A stretch of DNA of 31,168 nt, from positions 1 through 31,168 of the forward strand of contig NZ_LSJA01000002.1 in assembly GCF_001556515.1 (NCBI RefSeq), in the 5' to 3' direction. Source of the stretch: Caulobacter sp. CCH9-E1 (GTDB lineage Bacteria > Pseudomonadota > Alphaproteobacteria > Caulobacterales > Caulobacteraceae). The notes under the pieces are model-generated. The model made no database searches. It worked only from the letters and a program-made list of their open reading frames with translations, and was not told the DNA's origin. Made by a program: the position numbers and the translations under genes. Every line of letters starts with the position of its first letter. Positions within the stretch are counted from its first letter, which is position 1. Below are positions 15,974 to 22,666 of the stretch, one piece after another.

Positions 15974-16699
15974 CTATTGCGGAGCCAAGGCCTTGAGGAC
16001 GTCGGCGTCCTGCGGCGCGGCGCTTTTGATGTCGTTGTCGAAGTAGCTGTAGGCGTCGCGCCCCGCTTGGCGCTGCTCGGCCAGGAACGCCGCCCACGCC
16101 TTGAGGTCCTTTTCAGGATAGCGGCCGGCGTAATGACCGCCAGGCCCGTGGCCGCGGACATAGGCGAAATCGGCGGTGACCAGCCAAGGCGACGGCGCGT
16201 CGTGGTGGTCGGAGATACAGAACGCGATTCCGTGGTCGCGCAGGATCGAATAGACGCCCTCGTCGTACCAGCTGTCGTGTCGGAACTCGATGGTGGCTCG
16301 CTGGCCCTTTGGCAACCACGACAGAAAGCGCTTCAGCCACTCGTCGTCCCGATGCAGCATCGGCGGCAGTTGAACCAGGGCCGGCCCCAGATGCTCGCCC
16401 AGCGGCTTCATGCGGCCGAAGACCAGGTCGACGCTGTCCTCGCAGTCCTTCAGCTTTTTGTTGTGAGTGATGTAGCGCGAGACCTTCCAGGCGAAGACGA
16501 AGCCGTCGGGCGCCTGGTCCGCCCAGCCACGCACGGCGCCTTCCGACGGAAGCCGATAGAAGCTGCCGTTGATCTCGGTCGTGTCGAAACGGGACGCGTA
16601 ATAGGCGAAGTGATCCTTCAGCCGGATCGTCTCCGGATAGAACGGCCCGCGCCAGTCCTTGTAGGCCCAGCCGGAGCAACCGATGCGGATCTCGCTCAT
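15974..16699 (-). CDS. DUF72 domain protein
   Basis: This 241-residue protein belongs to the DUF72 (YecE-like) family, TIM-barrel proteins of unknown function. Characteristic features are IRIGCSGWAYKDWRGPFYP at the N-terminus, YASRFDTTEINGSFYRLPS, and a late FAYVRGHG and YSYFDND. The length is normal. The ATG at 16699 is chosen because it starts at the conserved domain; the frame runs open to 16804, but those extra residues are translated family B repeat and not real protein. No clear Shine-Dalgarno precedes it. It lies between trcR and the quinone oxidoreductase gene on the same strand. Confidence 0.88.
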   Translation of the reverse strand: MSEIRIGCSGWAYKDWRGPFYPETIRLKDHFAYYASRFDTTEINGSFYRLPSEGAVRGWADQAPDGFVFAWKVSRYITHNKKLKDCEDSVDLVFGRMKPLGEHLGPALVQLPPMLHRDDEWLKRFLSWLPKGQRATIEFRHDSWYDEGVYSILRDHGIAFCISDHHDAPSPWLVTADFAYVRGHGPGGHYAGRYPEKDLKAWAAFLAEQRQAGRDAYSYFDNDIKSAAPQDADVLKALAPQ

Positions 16700-16744
16700 G
16701 CGAGGAAGAACGCGGGGGATGGGGTCGAGGTTCGATCTCATCCT

Positions 16745-16873
16745 CCGACCTCCCCGGCGAATGCCGGGGCCCAGATTCATCCGGAGGGGTTCGGGCGTTC
16801 GCACCCCAAACCCTGCCCAACGTCATCGGTTCGTGGGTTCGATCTGGGCCCCGGCATTCGCCGGGGAGATCGG
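16745..16873. repeat. Palindromic intergenic repeat, family B, copy 2
   Basis: Well-preserved inverted pair between the quinone oxidoreductase and DUF72 genes, which run in the same direction. Each arm (16745-16777 and 16842-16873) holds its own hairpin, CCCCGGC-GAAT-GCCGGGG, so the element may fold as two small hairpins or one long one. The left arm overlaps an open-frame extension of the DUF72 gene. Confidence 0.8.
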
Positions 16874-16875
16874 CT

Positions 16876-17853
16876 TTAGGAAACCACCAGCACCACCTTG
16901 CCCACGTGCTCCCCGGCCTCGAGGTGAGCATGAGCCTTGGCCGCTTCGGCGAGCGGGAAGGTGGCGTCGACGATCGGCTTGAGCTTGCCGGCCGCCACCC
17001 AGGGCCAGGCCACGCGCTCGACCTCGGCGGCGAGGCGCGCCTTCTCGTCGGCCGAGCGGGGCCGCAGGGTCGAGCCGGTGATCACCGCGCGCTTCTGCAT
17101 GATCTTCATCACCGGGACTTCCAGCGTCGAGCCGCCCAGGCTGGCGATGTAGACGATGCGGCCGCCGGTGTTCAGGGCGTCGAGATTCTTCTCGAAATAG
17201 CTGGCCCCGACCATGTCGAGGATCACGTCGGCGCCGCCGGCGGCCTTCACGACCTCGGCGAAGTCCTCGGTCTTGGCGTCGACGGCGATGTCGGCGCCCA
17301 ACTCGAGCGCCTTGGCCTTCTTGTCGGCGCCGCGTCCGGTGGCGATGACCTTGGCGCCGGCGGCCTTGGCCATGGCGATCGCGGTCGTCCCAATTCCGGA
17401 CGTCCCACCATGAACCAACAGGGTCTCCCCGGCCTTCAGGGCGCCGTGCTCGAAGACGTTGGCGAAGACCGTGAACACCGTCTCCGGCAGGGCCGCGGCG
17501 TGGACGAGGTCAAGGTCGCCGGGAATCGGCAGGGCGTGGCGGGCGTCGACGACGGCGTATTCGGCATAGCCCCCGCCGCCCAGCAGGGCGCAGACCTTGT
17601 CGCCGGCCTTCCAGCGGCCCGCGCCCACAACGACTTCGCCGGCGACCTCCAGGCCCAGGGTCGTCGGCGCGCCGGGCGGCGGCGGATAGAAGCCCAGGCG
17701 CTGCAGCAGGTCAGGACGATTCACCCCGGCGGCGGCGACCTTGATCAGGATCTGGCCCGGTCCCGGTTCGGGACGCTCCGCCGTCACGGCCTTCAGGGCC
17801 TCGGCGGGTCCCTTGCCGCCTTCGATCGCGATCGCGGTCATCGTCTCGCCCAT
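16876..17853 (-). CDS. NAD(P)H quinone oxidoreductase, PIG3 type
   Basis: This 325-residue enzyme is of the zinc-independent medium-chain dehydrogenase family, close to PIG3/QorA, which reduces quinones with NADPH. GVNRPDLLQRLGFYPPPPGA is the PIG3 signature near residue 45. The nucleotide-binding fold follows with LLVHGGTSGIGTTAIAMAKA, and the tail HLEAGEHVGKVVLVV is typical of the subfamily. The ATG at 17853 has GGAAGGGAG at a good distance; the frame extends seven codons further to 17874 but without a better start. It is divergent from a DUF1192 gene. The physiological substrate is unknown. Confidence 0.9.
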   Translation of the reverse strand: MGETMTAIAIEGGKGPAEALKAVTAERPEPGPGQILIKVAAAGVNRPDLLQRLGFYPPPPGAPTTLGLEVAGEVVVGAGRWKAGDKVCALLGGGGYAEYAVVDARHALPIPGDLDLVHAAALPETVFTVFANVFEHGALKAGETLLVHGGTSGIGTTAIAMAKAAGAKVIATGRGADKKAKALELGADIAVDAKTEDFAEVVKAAGGADVILDMVGASYFEKNLDALNTGGRIVYIASLGGSTLEVPVMKIMQKRAVITGSTLRPRSADEKARLAAEVERVAWPWVAAGKLKPIVDATFPLAEAAKAHAHLEAGEHVGKVVLVVS

Positions 17854-17928
17854 GGGCGGCTCCCTTCCAGTCACTTGCCTTGCGGCCTAGGTAGGCGTCA
17901 GATGACGGCTGGAAAAGGGAGAATGCCG

Positions 17929-18135
17929 ATGTTCGAGGATGCTGCGGAACCGCGCGCCTTCAGCGGACGCGCTCTGAGCGAAGCCACGCATGAGGATCTG
18001 GAAATCTACGGCGTTGCGGAATTGGAAGAGCGGATCGAGGCCCTGCAGGCCGAAATCGAGCGCACCAAGGCCCAGCTGGCCAAGAAGAAAGCAGGCCGCG
18101 ACGCGGCCAATGCGCTGTTTGGTCGCCTCGACTAA
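17929..18135 (+). CDS. DUF1192 family small protein
   Basis: This 68-residue protein fits DUF1192, small alphaproteobacterial proteins of unknown function. It has a short N-terminal linker with LSEATHEDLEIYGVAELEER, then a coiled coil (about residues 33-60) with EALQAEIERTKAQLAKKK. The ATG at 17929 is chosen because AAGGGAG lies seven bases before it; ATGs at 17902 and 17923 are in frame but less well placed. The much longer open frame upstream is a shadow of the divergent oxidoreductase. It precedes rcdA by 193 bp on the same strand. Confidence 0.82.
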   Translation: MFEDAAEPRAFSGRALSEATHEDLEIYGVAELEERIEALQAEIERTKAQLAKKKAGRDAANALFGRLD

Positions 18136-18160
18136 CGGTTCCTTTAAGGTTTCGGTGAGG

Positions 18161-18175
18161 TTACTGACGTCTTAA
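18161..18175. promoter_or_regulatory. CtrA-like box upstream of rcdA
   Basis: TTAC-TGACGTC-TTAA matches TTAA-N7-TTAA in seven of eight fixed bases. It lies 153 bp before the rcdA ATG and about 107 bp from the putative sigma-54 start. CtrA control of rcdA would form a feedback loop, since RcdA helps destroy CtrA. Motif evidence only. Confidence 0.55.
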
Positions 18176-18255
18176 AGCATTCCAATCCGCTTTCGGACGG
18201 TCTTTATAGGTGATCGGTTCGATGGGGGCGGGTCGCGAAACGGCACATCGGCGTC

Positions 18256-18272
18256 TGGCACGAGGGTTGCAG
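18256..18272 (+). promoter_or_regulatory. Sigma-54 (RpoN) promoter, exact consensus
   Basis: TGGCACG-AGGG-TTGCA fits the -24/-12 consensus TGGCACG-N4-TTGCW exactly. The essential GG (18257-18258) and GC (18269-18270) are ten bases apart, as required, and a C precedes, as favoured. Transcription would begin near 18282, leaving a leader of about 47 nt to the rcdA ATG. Sigma-54 promoters need an enhancer-binding activator; candidates known in Caulobacter include TacA, FlbD and NtrC-type proteins. No activator site was recognised. Confidence 0.7.
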
Positions 18273-18328
18273 TTCCCTCGTTCCGAGCGAGATGTCCTCG
18301 CGGCCTTTCGAAGGGGCATTGAGTAGCT

Positions 18329-18838
18329 ATGACCGAAGTCAACGCGTTGGCCGATACGCCTTGGCGCGCCGGAGTCATCCAGGACTTCGCCCGATCGGAA
18401 CTGTTCGACCGCACGTTCGAGGAAGGCATGCAGCTGGTCGAGGAGACCGCCGCCTATCTCGACGGCGCCGGCCGGCATGACAGCAAGATCCTCTCGCGCA
18501 ACGCCGCCCTCAGCTACGCCAGCGAAAGCATGCGCCTGACCACCCGCCTGATGCAGGTGGCCTCGTGGCTGCTGGTCCAGCGCGCCGTCCGCGAGGGCGA
18601 GATGCCGCCGGAAGCCGCCTGCGCCGAGAACTACCGCCTGGCCGAGGAAATGATCGGCGATCCCTCCCCGATCGAGGACCTGCCGTTCGGCCTGACGAAC
18701 CTGCTGCACCGCTCCGAGCGCCTGTACGAGCGCGTCCGGCACCTGGATCGCCGCATGTACGTGGAATCGCCCAGCGAAGAGGCCCCGCGGCCGGTGCAGG
18801 CCCACTTCGACCGCCTGGCGGCGGCGTTCGGGGGGTAG
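18329..18838 (+). CDS. rcdA: RcdA, regulator of CtrA degradation (DUF1465)
   Basis: This 169-residue protein is RcdA, a ClpXP adaptor that, with CpdR and the c-di-GMP effector PopA, brings the master regulator CtrA to the protease at the stalked pole. It is all-helical; the known fold is a three-helix-bundle dimer. Recognisable stretches are FEEGMQLVEETAAYLDGAGR, ASESMRLTTRLMQVASWLL and LTNLLHRSERLYERVRHLDR. A flexible tail (about residues 145-169) follows, as in known RcdA. The length fits. The ATG at 18329 has GAG six bases upstream. Upstream are a perfect sigma-54 promoter and a near-perfect CtrA box. It is convergent with the COQ9-like gene, with only an eight-base gap. Confidence 0.92.
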   Translation: MTEVNALADTPWRAGVIQDFARSELFDRTFEEGMQLVEETAAYLDGAGRHDSKILSRNAALSYASESMRLTTRLMQVASWLLVQRAVREGEMPPEAACAENYRLAEEMIGDPSPIEDLPFGLTNLLHRSERLYERVRHLDRRMYVESPSEEAPRPVQAHFDRLAAAFGG

Positions 18839-18846
18839 TCCCAGCC

Positions 18847-19527
18847 CTACCGCGCGCCGTACCGCATCTTCGCCAGCCCCTCGACCATCTCGGTGGCGAG
18901 ATCCATCGGCTTGAGGCCCGCCTTCCACTTCTCGAAGGCCATGACGTTGTCGATGCGGGCGTCCAGGTGCGACAGCGCCGAGGTCCGGCCCGAGGCCATA
19001 TCGACGGCCAGGGTCGAGACCAGGATGCCTGACAGGATCGCCCGCTTGGAGTAGTGGTTCTCGTCGGTCGCCGTATCGCCGGCCCAGCGCCAGATCGCGT
19101 CGGCGGTCTCCCAGGTCAGCCTGCCGGCCAGCGGCAGATTCGTCGGGAAGGCCAGGAACACGGCCAGCGGCCGCAGCACGTCGCCATTCTCCTGGGCCGC
19201 GTCGAGTCGGGCGATCACGCCTTCGCGAATCCGCTGTCGGATCTTCAGGGTCGCCAGATCCAAGGCCCGTAGGCGCTCCATGGCCGCCGCGTCATGGCGT
19301 CGCGACAGCAGGGCGGCCAGGTCTCGCGGCCCCTCGGGCATCAGGAGCTGGCCCTCAGCCTCTGAAAGCCCAGCCGCCGCCAGGGCCCGGCTGACGAGTC
19401 CGGCGTTCCAGCCGGCGCTCGGCGCCAGGCGCAGGGCCTCGTCCAGGATGAGTTGCTCGGTCGAGTCGGCCCAGCTAGCGCCCGCCTGACCCGAAGCTTG
19501 ACCAGATGTGTCGATATTTTCGCTCAT
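18847..19527 (-). CDS. COQ9 family protein (TetR-like fold)
   Basis: This 226-residue protein matches the COQ9 family, whose eukaryotic member binds lipid and assists ubiquinone synthesis; bacterial roles are little known. The N-terminal half looks like a TetR-type helix-turn-helix (STEQLILDEALRLAPSAGW), and TWETADAIWRWAGDTATDEN HYSKRAIL is the diagnostic C-terminal stretch. A disordered head (residues 1-18) precedes. It is divergent from rpsU, an arrangement common in alphaproteobacteria. Two GANTC sites lie directly upstream of the ATG. The ATG at 19527 has a weak ribosome-binding site. Confidence 0.87.
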   Translation of the reverse strand: MSENIDTSGQASGQAGASWADSTEQLILDEALRLAPSAGWNAGLVSRALAAAGLSEAEGQLLMPEGPRDLAALLSRRHDAAAMERLRALDLATLKIRQRIREGVIARLDAAQENGDVLRPLAVFLAFPTNLPLAGRLTWETADAIWRWAGDTATDENHYSKRAILSGILVSTLAVDMASGRTSALSHLDARIDNVMAFEKWKAGLKPMDLATEMVEGLAKMRYGAR

Positions 19528-19538
19528 GAATCCGAGTC
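19528..19538. promoter_or_regulatory. Two adjacent GANTC (CcrM) methylation sites
   Basis: GAATC (19528-19532) and GAGTC (19534-19538) lie one base apart immediately before the COQ9-like gene start and in the rpsU upstream region. CcrM methylates GANTC in Caulobacter and its methylation state can alter promoter activity through the cell cycle. Close pairs are uncommon by chance. Effect here is inferred. Confidence 0.5.
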
Positions 19539-19566
19539 TACACCGGTGTTTAAGCCGCGTCGCGCA

Positions 19567-19595
19567 TGGACAGGACGCGCGCGCTCTGCTATCAG
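19567..19595 (+). promoter_or_regulatory. Candidate housekeeping promoter for rpsU
   Basis: TGGACAG, 14 bases, then GCTATCAG resembles the Caulobacter sigma-73 consensus TTGACGS-N10-14-GCTANAWC, with five of seven and about five of seven bases matching. It would give a leader of about 110 nt to rpsU. Weak evidence. Confidence 0.35.
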
Positions 19596-19709
19596 CCCCG
19601 CCTCATCGCCTGGGAGCACCCCTTCCAGGTTACCCGGTTTTGTTCGCCCGCCCGGCCCCTCAAGAGGGACTTGGGAATATTGGTCGGGCTGTCGAATGGA
19701 GAGATACCC

Positions 19710-19946
19710 CTGGTCCAGATTTTCGTCCGCGACAACAACGTCGATCAGGCCCTGAAGGCTCTGAAGAAGAAGATGCAACGCGAAGGCTCGTTCCGCGAAA
19801 TGAAGCGGCACGTGCACTACGAAAAGCCGTCGGAAAAGCGCGCTCGCCAAAAGGCCGAAGCCGTCCGTCGCGCTCGCAAGCTGGCCCGCAAGCGCGCTCA
19901 GCGCGAAGGCCTGCTGCCGATGCCGAAGAAAGCTGGCGGTCGCTAA
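19710..19946 (+). CDS. rpsU: 30S ribosomal protein S21, apparent CTG start
   Basis: This 78-residue basic protein is S21, a small-subunit protein bound near the 3' end of 16S rRNA that helps in initiation. [20 protein letters not shown] and [19 protein letters not shown] are diagnostic, and the tail is lysine/arginine-rich. The family begins right at VQIF, and the codon before it is CTG (19710-19712) with GGAGAG six bases upstream, so CTG is the likely start. In-frame TTG codons at 19680 and 19671 are alternatives, adding 10 or 13 residues without family likeness. The frame is open back to an ATG at 19566, but that head also lacks likeness. Divergent from the COQ9-like gene and followed by a strong hairpin. 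Confidence 0.93.
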   Translation: MVQIFVRDNNVDQALKALKKKMQREGSFREMKRHVHYEKPSEKRARQKAEAVRRARKLARKRAQREGLLPMPKKAGGR

Positions 19947-19977
19947 GACCCCTTCCCTTCGCATCGCCGAAGATTTC

Positions 19978-20007
19978 GAAGGCCGCGCGGCGATCCGCGC
20001 GGCCTTC
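19978..20007. terminator. Strong hairpin terminator after rpsU
   Basis: GAAGGCCGCGCGG-CGAT-CCGCGCGGCCTTC is a perfect 13-bp stem with a four-base loop between the convergent rpsU and hydrolase genes. It lacks a long T-run, as many high-GC terminators do, and should work in both directions. Confidence 0.85.
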
Positions 20008-20019
20008 GTCGTGTCTGGA

Positions 20020-20976
20020 TCAGCCCTTGCCCCGCGCCTCGGCCACGAACGCCACGGCCCGGACGATATGGTCGGCGAAGCGGCGGCCGATCAGCAGGGT
20101 GTGGGTGGCGGCCTCGACGTGGTCGATCATGCCGTGCTCCGAGCGCCGAGCCGGAGCGGCCTGCATCTCCTTGCGCGCCTCGCGGCCAGCGACCGGACCG
20201 GCGGTGACAACGGCCACGGGCCACTTCGGATCAAAAGGCGGCTGCCGGCCGGCCTGGGCCGAGGCTTCCGCCCACAGGCTAACCTCCTCGGCCGCGGTGC
20301 GATTGTGGCGGCCATTGGCGAAGGCCCAACCCTTCTCGGCCTTGGCGGCCGGCGGCAGGTCGATCTTGTCGCCCAGGCGCGTGTGGACCAGCGGCTTGTA
20401 GAGGCCGATCGACGCCCCGCGCGCCGCCCATTTCGAGATGTTGGCGAAGGCGTTGATGAAGCTCTGCATTCGCGGGTCCTGGGCGGCTTCGGGTCCAGCG
20501 GCGTCGGCCAGCACCAGGCCCGCCACCTTGTCGGGATTGCGGCCGGCGAACTCACGCAGACGCAAGCCGGCCATCGAGTGTCCGACCAGGATATAGGGCC
20601 CAGGCTCGCCCGAGACGGCGATCAGCTTCTCGAAGTCGTAGACTATGGCCAAGCCGTCGCGCGGCTTCGGTCCAGGCGGGGAAAAGCCCATGCCGGCGCG
20701 GTCATAGGCGCAGGAGCGCCAGCCGGCGGCGGTCAGGGCCTCCTGAACCGCCCCCCAGTCCGCCGCGAGGCCAAAAGCGCCCGACTCCAGCCAGACGACC
20801 GGCCGATCGCTCTTGGGGCCTTCGCAGACCAGCCTCAGCGCGCGCCCGGGCTCGATCTCGACCATCTGCCCCCGGGCCTTGGGCGCGCCGGCGGCGGTCA
20901 TCAGCCCCCCGACCGCGATATAGGACACAAGCAGGAGCGCGAAGCCCGCGACGCCACGGCCGAGAAACTGGATCAT
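20020..20976 (-). CDS. Membrane-anchored alpha/beta hydrolase
   Basis: This 318-residue protein has an N-terminal hydrophobic segment (about residues 5-28), so it is exported or anchored in the inner membrane. The alpha/beta-hydrolase fold follows. The nucleophile elbow is VGHSMAG with the catalytic serine, preceded by CAYDRAGMGFS; LADAAG and the late histidine in EAATHTLLIG complete a likely triad. The substrate is unknown: an esterase or similar hydrolase. The ATG at 20976 is chosen; a TTG at 20985 is in frame three codons before but neither has a good Shine-Dalgarno. It is downstream of the M23 peptidase gene on the same strand, 60 bp apart. Confidence 0.85.
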   Translation of the reverse strand: MIQFLGRGVAGFALLLVSYIAVGGLMTAAGAPKARGQMVEIEPGRALRLVCEGPKSDRPVVWLESGAFGLAADWGAVQEALTAAGWRSCAYDRAGMGFSPPGPKPRDGLAIVYDFEKLIAVSGEPGPYILVGHSMAGLRLREFAGRNPDKVAGLVLADAAGPEAAQDPRMQSFINAFANISKWAARGASIGLYKPLVHTRLGDKIDLPPAAKAEKGWAFANGRHNRTAAEEVSLWAEASAQAGRQPPFDPKWPVAVVTAGPVAGREARKEMQAAPARRSEHGMIDHVEAATHTLLIGRRFADHIVRAVAFVAEARGKG

Positions 20977-21036
20977 GGCGTTCAATGTAGGGACGGTTTG
21001 CGACGCGTCGAGGCGCGTTGCGCGGGGTGCGGAGTT

Positions 21037-21801
21037 TTATCCTTCCGAGACCGGGATCCGGGTTCGCACCCGGCCGCTCTTGGTCCGCGTGACCGGCGCA
21101 CCCTTCACGCCGTCGGGCCATTTCGACACGACCGCCAGGCGCACCTTCTTGGAGACCCGCCCCGCCGCGCGGATCGGCATGTCCTCGGCCTCGGCGAAGC
21201 TGCGCCCGATGAAGAAGGCCGGGTTCAGCGGCTTGTCGCCCTTGCGAATCTCGAAATGCAGGTGCGAGCCAGTCGAGCGCCCCGAATTGCCGACAAAGGC
21301 CACCGTCGATCCCCGGCGGACATAGGCGCCCTGCTTGACGCCACGGGCGGGGGCCTTGAGGTGGGCGTAGAGGGTGGTCATGCCGCCCTTGTGCATCACC
21401 TCGACGAAACGGCCATAGGTGGGGCTGACGCCGGTGCGCTTGACCACGCCGTCGGCCGAGGCCTTGACCAGCGCGCCGGCGGGGGCGGCGATGTCGACGC
21501 CCTGGTGCAGGCGGCCGTTCTCTTCCCAAGGCAGCTGGCGCAGGCCGAACGGCGAGTCGATGACCCGGCCCGGCAGCGGCGCGTCGAACACGAAGGCGGG
21601 GGGCGGCGGCTCCGGAGCTTCGAGCTCCGTTACGGGCGGCGCGACGCCCTCGTCGGCCGCCGCGACGGCGGGCGGCTCGGTCATCCAGGCGCCGAACGCC
21701 GCAACGCCGTTCAAGGCGCCAACCGTGGCCGCCACACCCAAAGCCACGAGAAACGCCACACGCAGTTGTTGAGCTGGAATAGCCAGGCTTCTGGAAATCA
21801 A
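21037..21801 (-). CDS. M23 family (LytM) peptidoglycan endopeptidase
   Basis: This 254-residue protein has an N-terminal membrane segment (about residues 14-36), a proline-rich linker (about 42-70), and a LytM-type M23 domain. Zinc ligands are His99 and Asp103 (HQGVD) and His182 (HLH), with His147 and His180 at the active site, so the enzyme should be active as a peptidoglycan cross-bridge hydrolase in the periplasm. The basic tail after residue 200 has no known domain. The start is TTG at 21801; AGAGG eight bases upstream supports it, and the next methionine is too far in. It is divergent from the UrcA-family gene across a 418-bp gap. Confidence 0.92.
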   Translation of the reverse strand: MISRSLAIPAQQLRVAFLVALGVAATVGALNGVAAFGAWMTEPPAVAAADEGVAPPVTELEAPEPPPPAFVFDAPLPGRVIDSPFGLRQLPWEENGRLHQGVDIAAPAGALVKASADGVVKRTGVSPTYGRFVEVMHKGGMTTLYAHLKAPARGVKQGAYVRRGSTVAFVGNSGRSTGSHLHFEIRKGDKPLNPAFFIGRSFAEAEDMPIRAAGRVSKKVRLAVVSKWPDGVKGAPVTRTKSGRVRTRIPVSEG

Positions 21802-22050
21802 ACCACTACCTCTCGCGATATCCGGTCAATCGAGAGGACCGCGCCAAGGCGGCTCAACTCACATACTTGACCTTTCAGGATCATGAATGGCGGGCTCTAT
21901 GACTGGCCGTTTTGACCAAAACAGGGCGCAGCTTAACCATTCGTTTGCGATAATCTGGGTTCTCGGTCCGATTTTCTCTGATAGCGCATCCATTCGACTT
22001 GAAGCTGCCAATCGACACCTTGAGCCAGACGCCAGGACGCATGACATCGC

Positions 22051-22098
22051 GCGGAGACGCAACTCCGCCTCAAATAAATTACATCGAAGTAATTTATT
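22051..22098. repeat. Tandem hairpins, GC stem then AT stem
   Basis: GCGGAG-ACGCAA-CTCCGC (22051-22068) is followed four bases later by AATAAATTAC-ATCGAA-GTAATTTATT (22073-22098), a perfect 10-bp AT-rich inverted repeat. Neither is followed by a T-run. The second looks like a protein-binding palindrome rather than a terminator. Confidence 0.6.
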
Positions 22099-22167
22099 GA
22101 TATTCATTAATTCCCTTAATTACACGTCATGAATGAGACGTAACGGGACTCCGCGATATCGCGACAT

Positions 22168-22193
22168 TAGACAGTATTCATCGGCGCTAAAAA
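22168..22193 (+). promoter_or_regulatory. Candidate promoter of the UrcA-family gene
   Basis: TAGACAG, 11 bases, then GCTAAAAA resembles the Caulobacter sigma-73 consensus TTGACGS-N10-14-GCTANAWC with five of seven bases in the first box and most of the second. Predicted start about 20 nt before the ATG. The palindrome CGCGATATCGCG is just upstream and may be an operator. Confidence 0.5.
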
Positions 22194-22219
22194 CAGCGTC
22201 ATCCAGAGGGATACTTCCA

Positions 22220-22567
22220 ATGCGCAAGTTCATCACGAGCGTCACCACCGTCGCCAGCCTGAGCTTGGCGGCCATTCCGGTCCTGGGCCTGACGCAAGCC
22301 GCCAACGCGGCCGAGCCGACCGCCCGCATCGCCTACGGCGACCTGAACCTGGCCGATCCCGCCCAGGCCGCGGTGTTCAAGGCCCGCGTCGAAGCCGCCG
22401 CCACCAAGCTCTGCTACGCCAAGATGAACAGCGGCGACCTCGCCATGCCCCTCCGCGCTTGCGTCGCCGATGGCCTTCGCCAGGCCGAACACCAGCTGCC
22501 GGAAGCCAAGCGACAGGCCCTCGCCCACGCGGCCAACGCCCCGACCGTGAAGGTCGCCGCAAAGTGA
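22220..22567 (+). CDS. Secreted UrcA family protein
   Basis: This 115-residue protein has a clear signal peptide (residues 1-30, ending in ANAA). The mature part, with ARIAYGDLNLADPAQAAVFKARVEAAATKLC, is the UrcA-family signature; a second cysteine about 24 residues on could pair with the first. The family is found in caulobacters and sphingomonads as small periplasmic proteins of unknown role. The ATG at 22220 follows AGAGGGAT; the frame is open upstream to 22133 but the signal peptide fixes the start. A promoter candidate ends 26 bases before. A strong hairpin follows the gene. Confidence 0.85.
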   Translation: MRKFITSVTTVASLSLAAIPVLGLTQAANAAEPTARIAYGDLNLADPAQAAVFKARVEAAATKLCYAKMNSGDLAMPLRACVADGLRQAEHQLPEAKRQALAHAANAPTVKVAAK

Positions 22568-22613
22568 TCGGAAGGCGGCGCGCTTCCTCCGCCGCCCGTC
22601 CGCCGAGAACGAA

Positions 22614-22643
22614 AAAGGCCCCGGCGTCACCGCCGGGGCCTTT
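22614..22643. terminator. Bidirectional hairpin terminator
   Basis: AAAGGCCCCGGCG-TCAC-CGCCGGGGCCTTT is a perfect 13-bp stem with A and T flanks between the convergent UrcA-family and pntB genes. It should end both transcripts. Confidence 0.9.
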
Positions 22644-22666
22644 CGCGTCCTTAAGATGAAGAAGCC

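Larger units (their letters stand above)
21802..22219. other. Gene-free divergent region with AT-rich island
   Basis: This 418-bp stretch between the M23 and UrcA-family genes has no convincing gene; short frames in it lack ribosome-binding sites and family likeness. It holds a TTAACCAT motif (21933-21940), a GC hairpin followed by an AT hairpin (22051-22098), CGCGATATCGCG (a perfect 12-bp palindrome, 22152-22163), a GACTC site (22147-22151), and a promoter candidate for the UrcA gene. Bases 22071-22135 are notably AT-rich for this genome. Confidence 0.7.

Noticed and set aside
16700..16804. 35-residue N-terminal extension of the DUF72 protein
   Set aside because: It lies partly in the family B repeat, and the DUF72 domain begins at the ATG at 16699.
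20011..21870. 619-codon frame antisense to hydrolase and M23 genes
   Set aside because: It covers two real genes and the gap between them and has no domain likeness.
21859..22132. Overlapping small frames on both strands in the gap before the UrcA gene
   Set aside because: No ribosome-binding sites, no recognisable domains, and hairpins run through both frames.
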